Assembly (NCBI RefSeq): GCF_000934465.1
Contig: NZ_JXWY01000100.1
Location: forward strand, 1 to 64,000
DNA: 64,000 bases
Direction of reading: 5' to 3'
From: Staphylococcus microti
Lineage (GTDB): Bacteria > Bacillota > Bacilli > Staphylococcales > Staphylococcaceae
Part shown: positions 1 through 9,559 of the stretch, one piece after another
How the letters are laid out: each line of letters begins with the position of its first letter
How positions within the stretch are numbered: the stretch's first letter is position 1
Notes under the pieces: model-generated
Databases searched by the model: none
Told to the model about the DNA's origin: nothing
Seen by the model: the letters and a program-made list of their open reading frames with translations, nothing else
Position numbers and translations under genes: made by a program

Positions 1-257
1 GAGCTGTGCATTAGCTAAAGCAAGACTATCGACTTCTTTTAAAAAGGGGAATTCTTTTTTATATTTTGCAGGTGTTGGAAAACGCATTTTCTCAGAGGGA
101 TTGTTCTTTTTTCTTGATAAGCTTTTATTCGGTCATGAAGCATTAGATTATAGACTTTCCGAACACAACCAAAAGACTTAGCAAAGAATATCTCTTGTTC
201 TTCTGTTGGATATAATCTAAATTTGTACGCTTTTAATCGTTCCATTAGATACACCAC
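1..257 (-). pseudogene. tnpB: IS200/IS605-family TnpB (OrfB) N-terminal fragment, frameshifted, runs off the window
   Basis: The first 72 codons (start at 257) encode the TnpB N-terminal helix-turn-helix segment, with the family-typical stretch KAYKFRLYPTEEQ followed by an aromatic/basic helix. The frame stops at 39-41. In the next frame the text continues as FLKEVDSLALANAQL, which is the normal continuation of TnpB after an NSPF-like segment. One base has therefore been lost in the C/T run near 41-50, and the rest of the gene lies beyond base 1. TnpB is the RNA-guided nuclease of IS200/IS605 elements. No TnpA is seen here. The break is visible in the sequence; the family call rests on remembered family features. 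A sequencing error in the homopolymer run is the main alternative. Confidence 0.75.
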
Positions 258-701
258 CTATCTATTTATGATTATTCGCTTGATTGGGGGAAACTTTGAA
301 CATAATGTGTATAGGGCCTTTATCATAATGCCACGCAACTAAAGTAATCAGATATTTCATTATCAATTACTTGTCTACGCTATTTCGTTGCCAAAATAAG
401 AGGATAGTGAAGAAGGGATTCTAAATGACTATTTGTATCTAACGCCATTGTTGTATTAACGCTTTTTTATGTAGAATGAAAATAACACAAGTAAAACCAA
501 AAGGCAATTCGCAATGTATATCAATTTTCAAGTTACCAAAGAAAACCTTTATACTGGACGGCATTCATCACCCACCTATCGAGGATGGGCGACTTCTGCC
601 TAAACTAAGTTAAATTTGTTGATTGTCTTGTATTTTTTGTATCCTTAGTCATACAAGGAACGAAAGTTATTATAAATTATAAACAAAAAGGAGTATTAAA
701 A
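258..701. other. Intergenic gap with IS200/IS605-like end hairpin
   Basis: No convincing gene lies here. At about 558-600 there is a short hairpin (CCCACCT at 568-574, ATCG loop, AGGATGGG) followed by GACTTCTGCC. It resembles the subterminal right-end hairpin of IS200/IS605 elements. It is oriented as if belonging to a plus-strand element, which does not match the minus-strand tnpB fragment, so it may be debris of a second element. The rest is AT-rich and featureless to me. Confidence 0.35.
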
Positions 702-1115
702 ATGAATTTCAATAAAATCACTTTAAAAGATGTTTCCTATTCCGATAGTCATTCATCAATCGCATTCACCTTAAAAGATTCTAAAATACAAGAAGGTACT
801 AAAATTTTTTATTTTGAAGTAACCACCACATTTGAAGATAATGAAATTTTCACTGACTTTACTATGTTTGATCATGATATAAAGAATTTGAAACGCTTTA
901 AATATACTTTTCCCGTGTCTGAAATTTATTTTATGGAGCCAGATTTATCTTTTACAATTATTGATTTCAATAGCGCGTATTTATCAGTTTATATTAACTT
1001 GGATTCTGGATTGCGATATTCAAACATTGGCACAGAATCCGGATTAGCCATCAAGTTAAATGTTACAAATGAAGCATTCAACACATTTTTAGCTAAATTA
1101 TCTGCATTCGAATAA
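702..1115 (+). CDS. Hypothetical protein, 137 aa
   Basis: I do not recognise this protein. It begins with ATG behind a strong AAAAGGAG site 8-9 bases upstream. It has no signal peptide or membrane helix. It is rich in alternating hydrophobic/aromatic strands (IFYFEVTTTFEDNEIF, LSFTIIDF, YLSVYINL), which suggests a mostly beta fold. It stands alone between transposon debris and the ackA terminator, so it looks like accessory cargo. Small acidic beta proteins in such places are often immunity proteins, but nothing in the sequence proves this. Confidence 0.7.
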   Translation: MNFNKITLKDVSYSDSHSSIAFTLKDSKIQEGTKIFYFEVTTTFEDNEIFTDFTMFDHDIKNLKRFKYTFPVSEIYFMEPDLSFTIIDFNSAYLSVYINLDSGLRYSNIGTESGLAIKLNVTNEAFNTFLAKLSAFE

Positions 1116-1175
1116 TTTGTTTTGTTAAATGCTATACAATCAGAATGAGATAATAACCTTATGCTAATGCTCCCG

Positions 1176-1221
1176 CAAAAAACACCTCTCTGCTTATTGT
1201 GAAAAATAAACAGAGAGGTGT
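1176..1221 (-). terminator. Rho-independent terminator after ackA
   Basis: Perfect 11-bp inverted repeat (1182-1192 with 1211-1221). On the minus strand it is followed by a run of T (1176-1181). It lies 90 bp past the ackA stop. Confidence 0.85.
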
Positions 1222-1310
1222 ACTATCTTAACATGTTTGAAAGAAAATCAGATTCTTCATTCTTACATGTAAATCGATCAAATCTTTGATGTAACAGGTT
1301 TGAAAACCTC

Positions 1311-2507
1311 TTATAGATTACCGAATGTTACAACATCACGTGCAATCATAACTTCTTCGTTTGTAGGGATTACGAGTACTTTTACTGGTGAGTGAGGATA
1401 GTTTAATTCTGCCTCTTTACCGCGTAAGCCTTCGTTCTTACGTGGATCCCAATAAACGCCCATAAATTCTAAGCCTTCTAATACGCGCGCACGAATCACA
1501 TCAGAGTTTTCACCTACACCTGCTGTGAATACGATCACGTCTACACCGTGCATACGTGAAGCATACGTACCCATGTATTTATGGATGCGTGAAGCAAAGA
1601 TTTCTAATGCTAATTCTGCACGTTCGTTACCTTCGCTTGCTGCTTGTTCAATATCACGTAAATCAGATGATTCACCTGTGATACCTAATAAACCAGATTC
1701 TTTGTTTAATACGTTAACAACTTCGTCAGCTGTTTTACCTGTTTTTTCCATAATAAATGGAATTAACGCTGGATCAACGTTACCTGAACGTGTACCCATT
1801 GTAACACCTGCTAATGGTGTGAAGCCCATTGAAGTATCCACTGATTCACCACCGTCAACAGCAGTAATAGATGCACCATTACCGATGTGACATGAAATAA
1901 TACGTAATTCTTCAATTGGTTTTTCTAAAATTTCAGCAGCACGTTGTGATACATATTTGTGACTTGTGCCATGGAAACCATATTTACGAATACCATAATC
2001 TTTATAGTAGTCATACGGTAAGCTGTATAGGTATGCTGATTCAGGCATTGTTTGGTGGAATGAAGTATCAAATACCGCAACGTGTGGGATATTTGGTAAT
2101 AACTTTCTGAATGCATTAATACCCATTAAGTTTGCTGGGTTGTGTAACGGTGCTAAGTCAGCTAATTTTTCAATATCGCTTACAACTTGATCAGTCACTA
2201 ATGCTGATTCTGGGAAAGTTTCGCCACCGTGTACAACGCGGTGTCCAGTACCATCAATGTCATTGATATCATTGATAACACCATGTTTTTGGAAGCTATC
2301 TAACATAATGTTAACTGCTTCGTCATGGTTATGAATATCTTTAACTTCTTTGAATTTTTCACCATCAACTTCGATTGTGAAAATTGAATCTTTAAGTCCA
2401 ATACGTTCGATTAAACCTTTAGTAACTAATTTTTCTTCTGGCATTTCGATTAATTGGAATTTTAATGATGAACTACCAGCATTAATCGCCAAAATTAACT
2501 TTGACAT
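1311..2507 (-). CDS. ackA: Acetate kinase
   Basis: Catalyses acetyl phosphate + ADP to acetate + ATP, the ATP-yielding last step of acetate overflow metabolism, in the cytosol. The 398 aa are normal for the family. The N-terminal signature [15 protein letters not shown], the phosphate-loop HRVVHGG, the catalytic-site segment [16 protein letters not shown] and the C-terminal FTAGVGENS are all visible. The ATG at 2507 follows a GGAGGAC site. The gene sits 85 bp after the methyltransferase gene, as in Bacillus (ytxK-ackA), and has its own terminator at 1176-1221. Confidence 0.98.
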   Translation of the reverse strand: MSKLILAINAGSSSLKFQLIEMPEEKLVTKGLIERIGLKDSIFTIEVDGEKFKEVKDIHNHDEAVNIMLDSFQKHGVINDINDIDGTGHRVVHGGETFPESALVTDQVVSDIEKLADLAPLHNPANLMGINAFRKLLPNIPHVAVFDTSFHQTMPESAYLYSLPYDYYKDYGIRKYGFHGTSHKYVSQRAAEILEKPIEELRIISCHIGNGASITAVDGGESVDTSMGFTPLAGVTMGTRSGNVDPALIPFIMEKTGKTADEVVNVLNKESGLLGITGESSDLRDIEQAASEGNERAELALEIFASRIHKYMGTYASRMHGVDVIVFTAGVGENSDVIRARVLEGLEFMGVYWDPRKNEGLRGKEAELNYPHSPVKVLVIPTNEEVMIARDVVTFGNL

Positions 2508-2592
2508 AGGAACGTCCTCCAGTATCTATAAATTTATCCACATCTATTTAACCATTAATACAGTTGTAATTCAAGCGTATTACAGGTTATTT

Positions 2593-3531
2593 TTAATGAT
2601 TTTCAGAACGCCATTCTTGTAATTCCGCTAAGAAGTTTTGGAATAATTGTGGGCTCTTAAAATCAGGGATATTGGCTAGAAAAACTTCGACAGGCTTAGT
2701 CTTGCCTTGCTCTTTACGTTGTAACACTAAAATGGATTTCTGTGCATTTTTGTTCTTGAATAAGTTGGCAGGTAAGTTCAAAAATGCTTGCATCTCTGTT
2801 TCTGTAGCAATGAAATTTTCCAACTGTTTCACATGCTCGCCCTCAAATAATTGCGTTGGTACAACTAAAAAAGCGTAACCAGATGGTTTTAATGCGGCAA
2901 TCGCTTGTTCAATAAACAAGTAATGCGCATAGCTATGACCTTCATCAAAACCTAATTGCATATCATGACTGCGTTCATCTACTGGATAATAACCAATTGG
3001 TAAGTCACCTACTACGATATCCGCTTCTTCAAAAGGCAACGGCATAATCGCATCTTGCGGGTAAACATCAAAAGGAATCTCCAAAAAGTTCGCTAAGTGT
3101 ATACTTACGCGTGATAAGACTGGGTCTACTTCAACGAGATGATGCATCACTGTGACATCTTTCAATACATCGTGAATGGTCGCGCTGAGATGTCCAGAGC
3201 CACTGCCAAGATCTGCAATATGCATTGCTGATGTATTTGGCTCGAACTGAGAGATTAAGAACCCAACAACTAACCCAATAGTATCTGGCGTGATTTGATG
3301 GTTCGCTTGAATCTCTTCCTGTTGTAATTGGCTCAAATAAGCAAATTGGAAAGCTTTACGTCTATCCTGAAATGATGCTTGCTCTAACAACGTACGATCT
3401 GTTGCATAAAAATGCTCCATCGCTAATCCAAGGTTTTCAATAAAACTTTGTCCATTTTCTTCATTTAATGATTTAGTCTTTTCATCGAGTTGTTGGAATA
3501 ACTGCTCCATGATTGACGGTGATTGTGTCAT
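2593..3531 (-). CDS. ytxK: Class I SAM-dependent methyltransferase, YtxK-like
   Basis: A 312-aa protein with a helical N-terminal part and a Rossmann methyltransferase core. Motif I reads IADLGSGSGHLSATI, and the N6-adenine-MTase-like catalytic motif reads DLPIGYYP where NPPY is usual. The substrate is unknown. The fold and the NPPY-like tetrapeptide suggest amino-group methylation of nucleic acid or protein (inference). The start at 3531 has a GAAAGGGCG site. Position between tpx and ackA is conserved with Bacillus ytxK. Confidence 0.88.
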   Translation of the reverse strand: MTQSPSIMEQLFQQLDEKTKSLNEENGQSFIENLGLAMEHFYATDRTLLEQASFQDRRKAFQFAYLSQLQQEEIQANHQITPDTIGLVVGFLISQFEPNTSAMHIADLGSGSGHLSATIHDVLKDVTVMHHLVEVDPVLSRVSIHLANFLEIPFDVYPQDAIMPLPFEEADIVVGDLPIGYYPVDERSHDMQLGFDEGHSYAHYLFIEQAIAALKPSGYAFLVVPTQLFEGEHVKQLENFIATETEMQAFLNLPANLFKNKNAQKSILVLQRKEQGKTKPVEVFLANIPDFKSPQLFQNFLAELQEWRSENH

Positions 3532-3633
3532 AAGTTACGCCCTTTCAAAAATCTAATCTATATCATTATCATACCAGTATTGTTAAAAAATCTCATACAA
3601 TTTAAACTGTATGCCTGTCTATTCTAGCATAAT

Positions 3634-3682
3634 AAAAAATGAAGGTTGAAACAAGCACAACCGTTGCATTGTCTCAACCTTC
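3634..3682 (-). terminator. Terminator after tpx
   Basis: A 13-bp inverted repeat (3641-3653 / 3670-3682, one wobble position) ends in an A-run on the plus strand, which is a U-tract for minus transcription. It lies 17 bp past the tpx stop. Confidence 0.8.
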
Positions 3683-3698
3683 TATTTCAAAACGTGTA

Positions 3699-4193
3699 TT
3701 AAATATTTCGATATGCTTCCAATGCAGCATCAAAATCAGGAAAATCTGTGCCTTCTGGAACAATCTCTTTATATACGACTTTGTTGTTTTCATCTAATAC
3801 GAAAACAGCTCTTGCTAACAATACTAAGCCTTCCATTAACACACCATAGTTTTTCGCAAATGAATGTGTTTGATAGTCACTTAATGTAATCACATTATCT
3901 AAACCATTGCTTGCACACCATCTTTTTTGTGCGAATGGTAAGTCTGCTGAAATTGTTAAAACGTAACCATCTTCATCGTTAGCCGCTTCATTGAATTGAC
4001 GTGTTTGTTGATCACACACACCTGTATCAATAGATGGTACTACGCTGATTAATTTTTTCTTACCTGCATAATCTGCTAAAGTTACTGGATTTAAGCCTTG
4101 ATCTACCACTGTAAAGTCAGGGGCTTGATCGTTAACGTTTACTTCATCACCTAATAAATTTACTGGTGTTTGTTTAAATGTAATTTGTGTCAA
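3699..4193 (-). CDS. tpx: Thiol peroxidase
   Basis: An atypical 2-Cys peroxiredoxin that reduces lipid and other hydroperoxides using thioredoxin. The 164 aa include the peroxidatic Cys60 in [14 protein letters not shown] and the resolving Cys93 in KRWCASNG. The start is TTG at 4191-4193, 7 bases after a perfect AGGAGG, so an ATG is not needed. It begins 12 bp after the RDD gene stop, so sppA-yteJ-tpx probably form one operon ending at 3634. Confidence 0.97.
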   Translation of the reverse strand: MTQITFKQTPVNLLGDEVNVNDQAPDFTVVDQGLNPVTLADYAGKKKLISVVPSIDTGVCDQQTRQFNEAANDEDGYVLTISADLPFAQKRWCASNGLDNVITLSDYQTHSFAKNYGVLMEGLVLLARAVFVLDENNKVVYKEIVPEGTDFPDFDAALEAYRNI

Positions 4194-4205
4194 TGGTCTT
4201 CCTCC

Positions 4206-4823
4206 TTATTGATGTGTTTCTCCATCATTATAACGACTTTGTGTCTGATTCGCACGGATTTGATTTCTACTGGCTTGAATATGCTTTAAATATTTTTGCT
4301 TTACAACGACTGTATCTGCAAAGTAATCGTGAACCCCAATATGTTTTGGTGTAAAGATAACCGCTAAATACGGTAATCCCATTACGACATTAGAAATAAT
4401 ACGCCCGATCCATTCCCTGATCAAAACATCTGACCACGACAATGCAGTAATGTCATTCGTATATACTTTAATGCCTAAAATCATTTTGCCTAGTGTTTGT
4501 TGAAAGTAACGTGTCATCAACACAAAATATGCAAAATAAAGTAATGCTTTTAACATGTTCGCCACGTTAAAATAAGAAATCCATAACTCCCATTCATCCA
4601 TACCGGTTAAAGTGAATAACGGTGTTAGTATGAGTTGTGTGACAGCCCACAAAATAATGATGTCGATGATATAACTGAAAAAGCGACGGCCGAAACCCGC
4701 GTATAGAAAGGCATCTAACTCATATTGGCTCATGGATAACGGCGCTGTTGCTTCTGAAGGTGCTGCTTGTTTATAGCGATTGCTCGTTGGATTGGCACTT
4801 GTCATGTTTTGTATTTCAGTCAT
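4206..4823 (-). CDS. yteJ: RDD family membrane protein (YteJ-like)
   Basis: About 205 aa with an RDD domain: GFGRRFFSYIIDIIILW opens the first membrane helix, with further helices near residues 85-115 and 145-165. The soluble N-terminus is rich in S/T/A and the C-terminus is basic and Gln/Asn-rich. Function is unknown. Its place directly after sppA is conserved with Bacillus sppA-yteJ, where YteJ is reported to restrain SppA, so a partner role is plausible. I chose the ATG at 4823 (AGGTG, 6-nt spacing) over an in-frame GTG at 4832 that abuts the sppA stop. Confidence 0.88.
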   Translation of the reverse strand: MTEIQNMTSANPTSNRYKQAAPSEATAPLSMSQYELDAFLYAGFGRRFFSYIIDIIILWAVTQLILTPLFTLTGMDEWELWISYFNVANMLKALLYFAYFVLMTRYFQQTLGKMILGIKVYTNDITALSWSDVLIREWIGRIISNVVMGLPYLAVIFTPKHIGVHDYFADTVVVKQKYLKHIQASRNQIRANQTQSRYNDGETHQ

Positions 4824-4832
4824 TCCAAACAC

Positions 4833-5825
4833 CTACCCTTCATATTTGTACATTGGTCTTGTTTGTGAATCGTTGTTTAAAATGGATTTTACTTGTTCAA
4901 TATCCGCACGAACGCCTTGGAAAAAGCTCTTCATACCGAATAGCGAATTCCATCCTGCTTCCGTTTCATCAAAGCTAATGACTTGTGCATCATTCGCTTT
5001 AATGGCTTTCTTCAAATCTTTAAGTGCCACATCTTTATAGCCAATTTCATCAACTAAGCCATTTTGTTTCGCTTGTTGTGCACTATAAATTCGACCATCT
5101 GCAAGTTCGCGTACTTTCGATTCCGGCATGTCACGCCCTTTCACGATGACATTGACGAATTGATCAAAACTATCTTTATTAATGGATTGTAAAATGTCGC
5201 GTTCTTCTTGAGTCATCTCTCTTGAAGGACTCAAAATATCTTTATGTTCCCCGGATTTAATGGTATTCGTCTTAACACCGAAATTGTTCAATAGTTCAGA
5301 GTAGTCCACAGATTCCATAATAACACCGATAGAACCCGTTAGCGTTTGTGGTCCTGCGTAAATTTTATCTGCAGGTGCTGCGATATAGTACCCACCTGAA
5401 GCGGCCATTGTTTCCATTTGAACATAGACCTTTTTGCCTGCTGCTTTCACTTCTTTTAACTTTTGATAAAATTCATCACTCGCATATGTACTTCCACCAG
5501 GACTATCAACGGTTAATAATACACCTTTAATCGTATCATCACGTTTAATTGTATCCAGCTGTTTCAATGCTGCTTGATGGTCATAACCCGCAGTCGCAAA
5601 CAAGCCACCTGCGCCCGCACCAGCATCAACGATTTCCCCTTTAACGGATAATTCAGCGATTTGTTTTGTCGTATCGCCTTCTTCAATCACTGTACTTGGC
5701 ACATCATTCATCATCGTAAAATCTGAATTGATAATAGATGACGCAAACGAAGTCACTGCACTCATTAAAATACCACTTAGTACAATAACGATCGCTAATA
5801 TAATTGCCACAATGCGTTTTGACAT
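4833..5825 (-). CDS. sppA: Signal peptide peptidase SppA (S49 family)
   Basis: Membrane-anchored serine protease that cleaves leftover signal peptides. The N-terminal helix (RIVAIILAIVIVLSGILM) acts as anchor and the S49 domain faces outward. The catalytic Ser is in MAASGGYYIAAP and the catalytic Lys in GEHKDILSPSR, the Ser/Lys dyad of the short Gram-positive form. I use the ATG at 5825 (330 aa, MSKRIVAI). The in-frame GTG at 5837 overlaps the ribosome-binding site AAAGGAG. First gene of the likely sppA-yteJ-tpx operon. Confidence 0.95.
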   Translation of the reverse strand: MSKRIVAIILAIVIVLSGILMSAVTSFASSIINSDFTMMNDVPSTVIEEGDTTKQIAELSVKGEIVDAGAGAGGLFATAGYDHQAALKQLDTIKRDDTIKGVLLTVDSPGGSTYASDEFYQKLKEVKAAGKKVYVQMETMAASGGYYIAAPADKIYAGPQTLTGSIGVIMESVDYSELLNNFGVKTNTIKSGEHKDILSPSREMTQEERDILQSINKDSFDQFVNVIVKGRDMPESKVRELADGRIYSAQQAKQNGLVDEIGYKDVALKDLKKAIKANDAQVISFDETEAGWNSLFGMKSFFQGVRADIEQVKSILNNDSQTRPMYKYEG

Positions 5826-5928
5826 ATTTCTACCCACTCCTTTAAAAATTGATTTCTTTTATCATAACAAACCTTGTTCTATTTGTACTATTTATAGATG
5901 AAATTTTAAAATCTATGCTGTTAAAAAC

Positions 5929-5963
5929 GAAAAAATCCCCCTCACAACTGATGTCATGAGAGG
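5929..5963 (-). terminator. Terminator after the TSUP gene
   Basis: Short stem (CCCCTCA with TGAGAGG, one mismatch) followed on the minus strand by TTTTTT, just after the stop at 5978. Confidence 0.55.
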
Positions 5964-5977
5964 TAATATTGACGTTC

Positions 5978-6745
5978 TTAAAAAAGATAATCGATTAAGT
6001 TTTTCAAGATTAATATAAGTGTTACGACTACAAACAGTACTTTAACGTAACTGACACCGTACTTCAATGCAAACCATGCCCCAAAATATGAACCGCCAAT
6101 CATACTCGCCGCCATCGCAAGTCCATATACATAGTCTACATGCCCTAAGTAAATAAATAGTAACAACGCACCAAAGTTAGAAGCAAAGTTCAACACTTTC
6201 GCATTACCTGCTGCGCTTAAAAAGTCAAAACCAATGATTAAAAAGGCGAACATTAAAAATGAGCCTGTCCCTCCGCCTAAAAAGCCATCATAAAAGCCGA
6301 TAAGTATAATAACACCGACGAACAAAACTAACTTCATAAGTGTCAACTTTTCATATGTACGAATACTGCCCCAATCTTTTTTCATCACTGTATAAATTAA
6401 TACACATGTTAATACAACAATAACTAATGGTTTGAGTAATTCTGCTGGTAAATAAACAGCTAATATTGCCCCACAGATTGACGCAATAAATGACAGTGGG
6501 AAAAGTTTGGCGACAATTTTTAAATCTACTTTTCCAGAGCGTAAATAACGCAGTGTGCTTGTAAGCGAGCCGAACGCACTCGCAAGTTTATTCGTTCCAA
6601 GTGCTGTAGCGGGTGGCAACCCAACTGCAAGCAACGCAGGTATTGAAATTAAGCCGCCACCACCAACAACAGCATCAATAAACGCTGCTAAAAAGCCAAA
6701 AGCAATAATAATAAGGATTACAGTCCAATCCCATTCCATTAACAT
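5978..6745 (-). CDS. Sulfite exporter TauE/SafE (TSUP) family permease
   Basis: A 255-aa polytopic protein with about eight membrane helices in the two-fold TSUP repeat. The family motif GGGLISIPALLAVGLPPATALGTNKL is at residues 28-53, and a second repeat starts with GFYDGFLGGGTGSFLMF. Family members move sulfite, sulfoacetate, sulfonates or other small anions; the substrate is not readable here. It starts 30 bp after thiI, with an AAAGGGG site. Co-transcription with the sulfur-relay genes nifZ-thiI hints at a sulfur-compound role (inference). Confidence 0.88.
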   Translation of the reverse strand: MLMEWDWTVILIIIAFGFLAAFIDAVVGGGGLISIPALLAVGLPPATALGTNKLASAFGSLTSTLRYLRSGKVDLKIVAKLFPLSFIASICGAILAVYLPAELLKPLVIVVLTCVLIYTVMKKDWGSIRTYEKLTLMKLVLFVGVIILIGFYDGFLGGGTGSFLMFAFLIIGFDFLSAAGNAKVLNFASNFGALLLFIYLGHVDYVYGLAMAASMIGGSYFGAWFALKYGVSYVKVLFVVVTLILILKNLIDYLF

Positions 6746-6774
6746 ATCATCATCCCCTTTGTCGATTTATGATA

Positions 6775-7995
6775 TTAGAATAAGTCGTCTTCCCATGTTT
6801 GTTCTGACGCTTGTTGTGCATCATAATTTTTATCAATAACAAGTGTTTCAATATTTGCGACAGCCTCATTCAACATCTCTTCAAAATCAAAGCCAGATTC
6901 ATATTTCAAGACTTTATCATATTGCGGTTCGGTCACTGGATGTTTTGGCGTAAAAATCGTACAACAATCTTCATACGGTTGAATCGACGTTTCAAACGTA
7001 CCGATTGCTTTCGCTTTTGCGACGATTTCTTCCTTATCTAAAGAAAGTAATGGACGTAAAATTGGCGTTGATGTCACAGCATTAATCGCATACATACTCT
7101 TCAACGTTTGACTGGCCACTTGACCTAAATTCTCGCCGTTTACAATTGCATCTGCTTCTACTTGATGTGCGACTTTATCTGCAATACGCAACATCATACG
7201 ACGTGTTGATGTCATTGTATAACGCTCATGTACGACTTTATGAATTTGTTTTTGTACTTCTGTAAATGGCACAATATGCAGCTTAATATTACCGACACGT
7301 TCTGCCATAATGCGTGTCAATTCAATCACTTTTTGTTTCGCTTTTTCACTCGTAAATGGTGGACTGTGGAAATGAATCGCTTCAATCGTTACACCGCGAC
7401 GCATGACTTCCATACCGGCGACTGGCGAATCAATACCGCCTGACAACATAAGCAATGTCTTACCACCTGTTCCAACCGGTAAACCCCCGATTGCTTGGAT
7501 GTTACGATCATACATATAAATAGCATCTAAGCGAACTTCTACCATAATTTGATGATCTGGCTGACGTACATCTACGTGTAAGCCCGGGACATTTTTCAAC
7601 ACTTCGCCACCGACCATACGTTGAATTGCAAAAGTTTCATATTCAAATTGTTTATCACTACGCTTTACTTCTACTTTAAAACTATCGCCTTCTGCATATT
7701 TTTCAGCAAAGCGAATCGCATGTTCGTAGACTGCATCCATCGACTTCTCGATTTTTAAAACGGGACTAATGGAATGCACGCCGAAAACTTTTGAGATACG
7801 TGACATCATCTCTTCAACATCGGCATGTGGTTCTAATTTAATATACATACGGTCACGGTTGGCTTTTACTTCATAACCGGTTAATGGCATCAATGAACGC
7901 TTCACATTTGAACGCAATTGATTGACGAATACTTTTCGGTTTCCACCTTTTAATGTTAGTTCTCCATATCTTACAAGAATATGATCATATATCAT
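6775..7995 (-). CDS. thiI: tRNA 4-thiouridine synthase ThiI
   Basis: Uses ATP to adenylate U8 of tRNA and inserts sulfur; it can also feed thiazole synthesis for thiamine. The 406 aa contain an N-terminal ferredoxin-like/THUMP region (about 1-165) and a PP-loop ATP pyrophosphatase ([14 protein letters not shown], about 185-198). There is no C-terminal rhodanese domain, as usual for Gram-positive forms, so the sulfur must come directly from a cysteine desulfurase. The start overlaps the nifZ stop by the ATGA arrangement (7992-7995), indicating translational coupling. Confidence 0.97.
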   Translation of the reverse strand: MIYDHILVRYGELTLKGGNRKVFVNQLRSNVKRSLMPLTGYEVKANRDRMYIKLEPHADVEEMMSRISKVFGVHSISPVLKIEKSMDAVYEHAIRFAEKYAEGDSFKVEVKRSDKQFEYETFAIQRMVGGEVLKNVPGLHVDVRQPDHQIMVEVRLDAIYMYDRNIQAIGGLPVGTGGKTLLMLSGGIDSPVAGMEVMRRGVTIEAIHFHSPPFTSEKAKQKVIELTRIMAERVGNIKLHIVPFTEVQKQIHKVVHERYTMTSTRRMMLRIADKVAHQVEADAIVNGENLGQVASQTLKSMYAINAVTSTPILRPLLSLDKEEIVAKAKAIGTFETSIQPYEDCCTIFTPKHPVTEPQYDKVLKYESGFDFEEMLNEAVANIETLVIDKNYDAQQASEQTWEDDLF

Positions 7996-9128
7996 TTTTC
8001 GAGCAGCTCCTTAACTTCTTCATAAACTGTATCAAAGGCATCTTGAAATGCTTTGACGTCTGTTGGTTGTGTATTGTAATCAAAAGATAATCGGATACTT
8101 CCTAAAATGCGTGATGTTGAAATACCCATCGCTTGAAGTACTTCATTGACTTTCGCATGTTTTGAAGAACAAGCACTTGTTGTTGAAAGCATAACACCTT
8201 GTTTTGAAAACGCATTGACAAGTACTTCTCCACGCACACCTGGAAAGGCAATATTTAACACATGTGGCGATGCATCGGCTGGTGAATTAATATACACACC
8301 CGGATGCTGTGACACGTACGCTCTTATTTGTTCGTTGATGTCAGCAAGTGTTGTCATCATTTGTTCGCGACGATCTTCAGCTAAACGCATCGCTTTTGCA
8401 CAAGCGACATCCATCGGTACATTGACCGTCCCACTACGCAATGCAAATTCTTGACCGCCACCATGGATGATTGGTTGGATATTGTGCATGTTTTTTAAAA
8501 TAAGCACGCCTTGTCCTTTTAAACCATTGAACTTATGTCCACTTAACGCAAGACTATCTACACCTTTCGTAATCAACGGTACTTTGCCCATTGCTTGCAC
8601 AGCGTCGACATGGAAATGCACTTTAGGATAGTCTTTTAACAATTCAACAATTTCTGCGATAGGTTGTACTTGTCCCATAATATTATTCACGTGCATACAA
8701 GTGACTAATATCACATCAGAAGACATGAGCGATTTTAAATGCTCTAAATCAATACGTCCTTCTTTCGTCACATTGACATATTTTAATGTAAATCCTTCCA
8801 TTTCCAATGCACGCATCACTTCAAGCACAGACGGGTGTTCCAATACAGAAGTAATCAGTGTACGACCGAAATGTTTCTTTTGATAAGCCACACCTTTCAA
8901 CGCCATATTGTTAGACTCTGTGGCACCGCTTGTGAAAATAACCGTTTCATCTTGAAGTTGTAGTGTTTTGTGAACTTGTGTTCGTGCTTGTTGCAGCAAA
9001 CGGCTGGACGCCACGCCTTTGTCATGTGGACTATTCGGATTGAAATAAAATTGCTGATTGACCTTCATAAAACTATCTAAAACGGACGCATCAGGCTGTG
9101 TCGTTGCCGCATTATCAAAATATAGCAT
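7992..9128 (-). CDS. nifZ: Cysteine desulfurase, NifZ/IscS-like partner of ThiI
   Basis: PLP enzyme that removes sulfur from cysteine as a protein persulfide and hands it to ThiI. It begins [12 protein letters not shown]. The PLP lysine is in [14 protein letters not shown], and the catalytic-loop cysteine is in [15 protein letters not shown]. About 378 aa from the ATG at 9128, 8 nt after AAGGAG; a GTG just before it is less well spaced. It overlaps thiI by 4 bp, the arrangement known in Bacillus, where NifZ is dedicated to ThiI. Confidence 0.95.
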   Translation of the reverse strand: MLYFDNAATTQPDASVLDSFMKVNQQFYFNPNSPHDKGVASSRLLQQARTQVHKTLQLQDETVIFTSGATESNNMALKGVAYQKKHFGRTLITSVLEHPSVLEVMRALEMEGFTLKYVNVTKEGRIDLEHLKSLMSSDVILVTCMHVNNIMGQVQPIAEIVELLKDYPKVHFHVDAVQAMGKVPLITKGVDSLALSGHKFNGLKGQGVLILKNMHNIQPIIHGGGQEFALRSGTVNVPMDVACAKAMRLAEDRREQMMTTLADINEQIRAYVSQHPGVYINSPADASPHVLNIAFPGVRGEVLVNAFSKQGVMLSTTSACSSKHAKVNEVLQAMGISTSRILGSIRLSFDYNTQPTDVKAFQDAFDTVYEEVKELLEK

Positions 9129-9276
9129 CACTAGGACTCCTTCTCACATTAATCATTATTTCATTGTACTATAAAATTTATTGAAATGAATAGCTAAAAA
9201 TCTAGGATTATTGTATAAAGTCTTATGTCAAAAATTAAACGTCATTTCCAAGTTAGGACAAAAGCACTTTGAATTT

Positions 9277-9448
9277 GGGAGCGGGACAGAAAGCTCATTT
9301 TTACAAAAAGCTTTCGTCGTCCCGCCCCGGCAAGGGTGACTAGAAGTGAAAAAAGTTTTTTAAAACACATTTTCACTTCAGACACCTACTGCCAATTACT
9401 GCTTTTCCGCTAATTATTTAGGATGATTTTCCTTATGTCCCAGCCCCA
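9277..9448 (+). repeat. Dispersed intergenic repeat, family A, copy 1
   Basis: This element fills the nifZ-ezrA gap. It has two successive hairpins. The first pairs GGGACAGAAAGCT with AGCTTTCGTCGTCCC. The second pairs GAAGTGAAAA with TTTTCACTTC. It ends in TATGTCCCAGCCCC. A near-complete inverted copy lies at 14652-14825, with decayed pieces at 29990-30050, 39630-39700 and 44110-44270. It resembles the GGGACAGAAA...CGTCGTCCCACCC intergenic repeats of S. aureus, as I recall them. No ORF. Confidence 0.8.
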
Positions 9449-9513
9449 TTCAATTTTCAATTCTTATCTGTTCTGATGAAAAAATATCATTCCACATCCA
9501 AGTATAGTGACAT

Positions 9514-9548
9514 AAAAAAACCATGATGCTTAAAAAACACATCATGGT
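9514..9548 (-). terminator. Terminator after ezrA
   Basis: Perfect 9-bp stem ACCATGATG / CATCATGGT (9520-9528, 9540-9548) with a T-run in the minus direction. Confidence 0.85.
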
Positions 9549-9559
9549 CTGCACTTATA

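Noticed and set aside
2562-2583. TGTAAT...ATTACA dyad upstream of ackA considered as cre
   Set aside because: The half-sites have the wrong spacing for cre, and similarity is limited to six bases.
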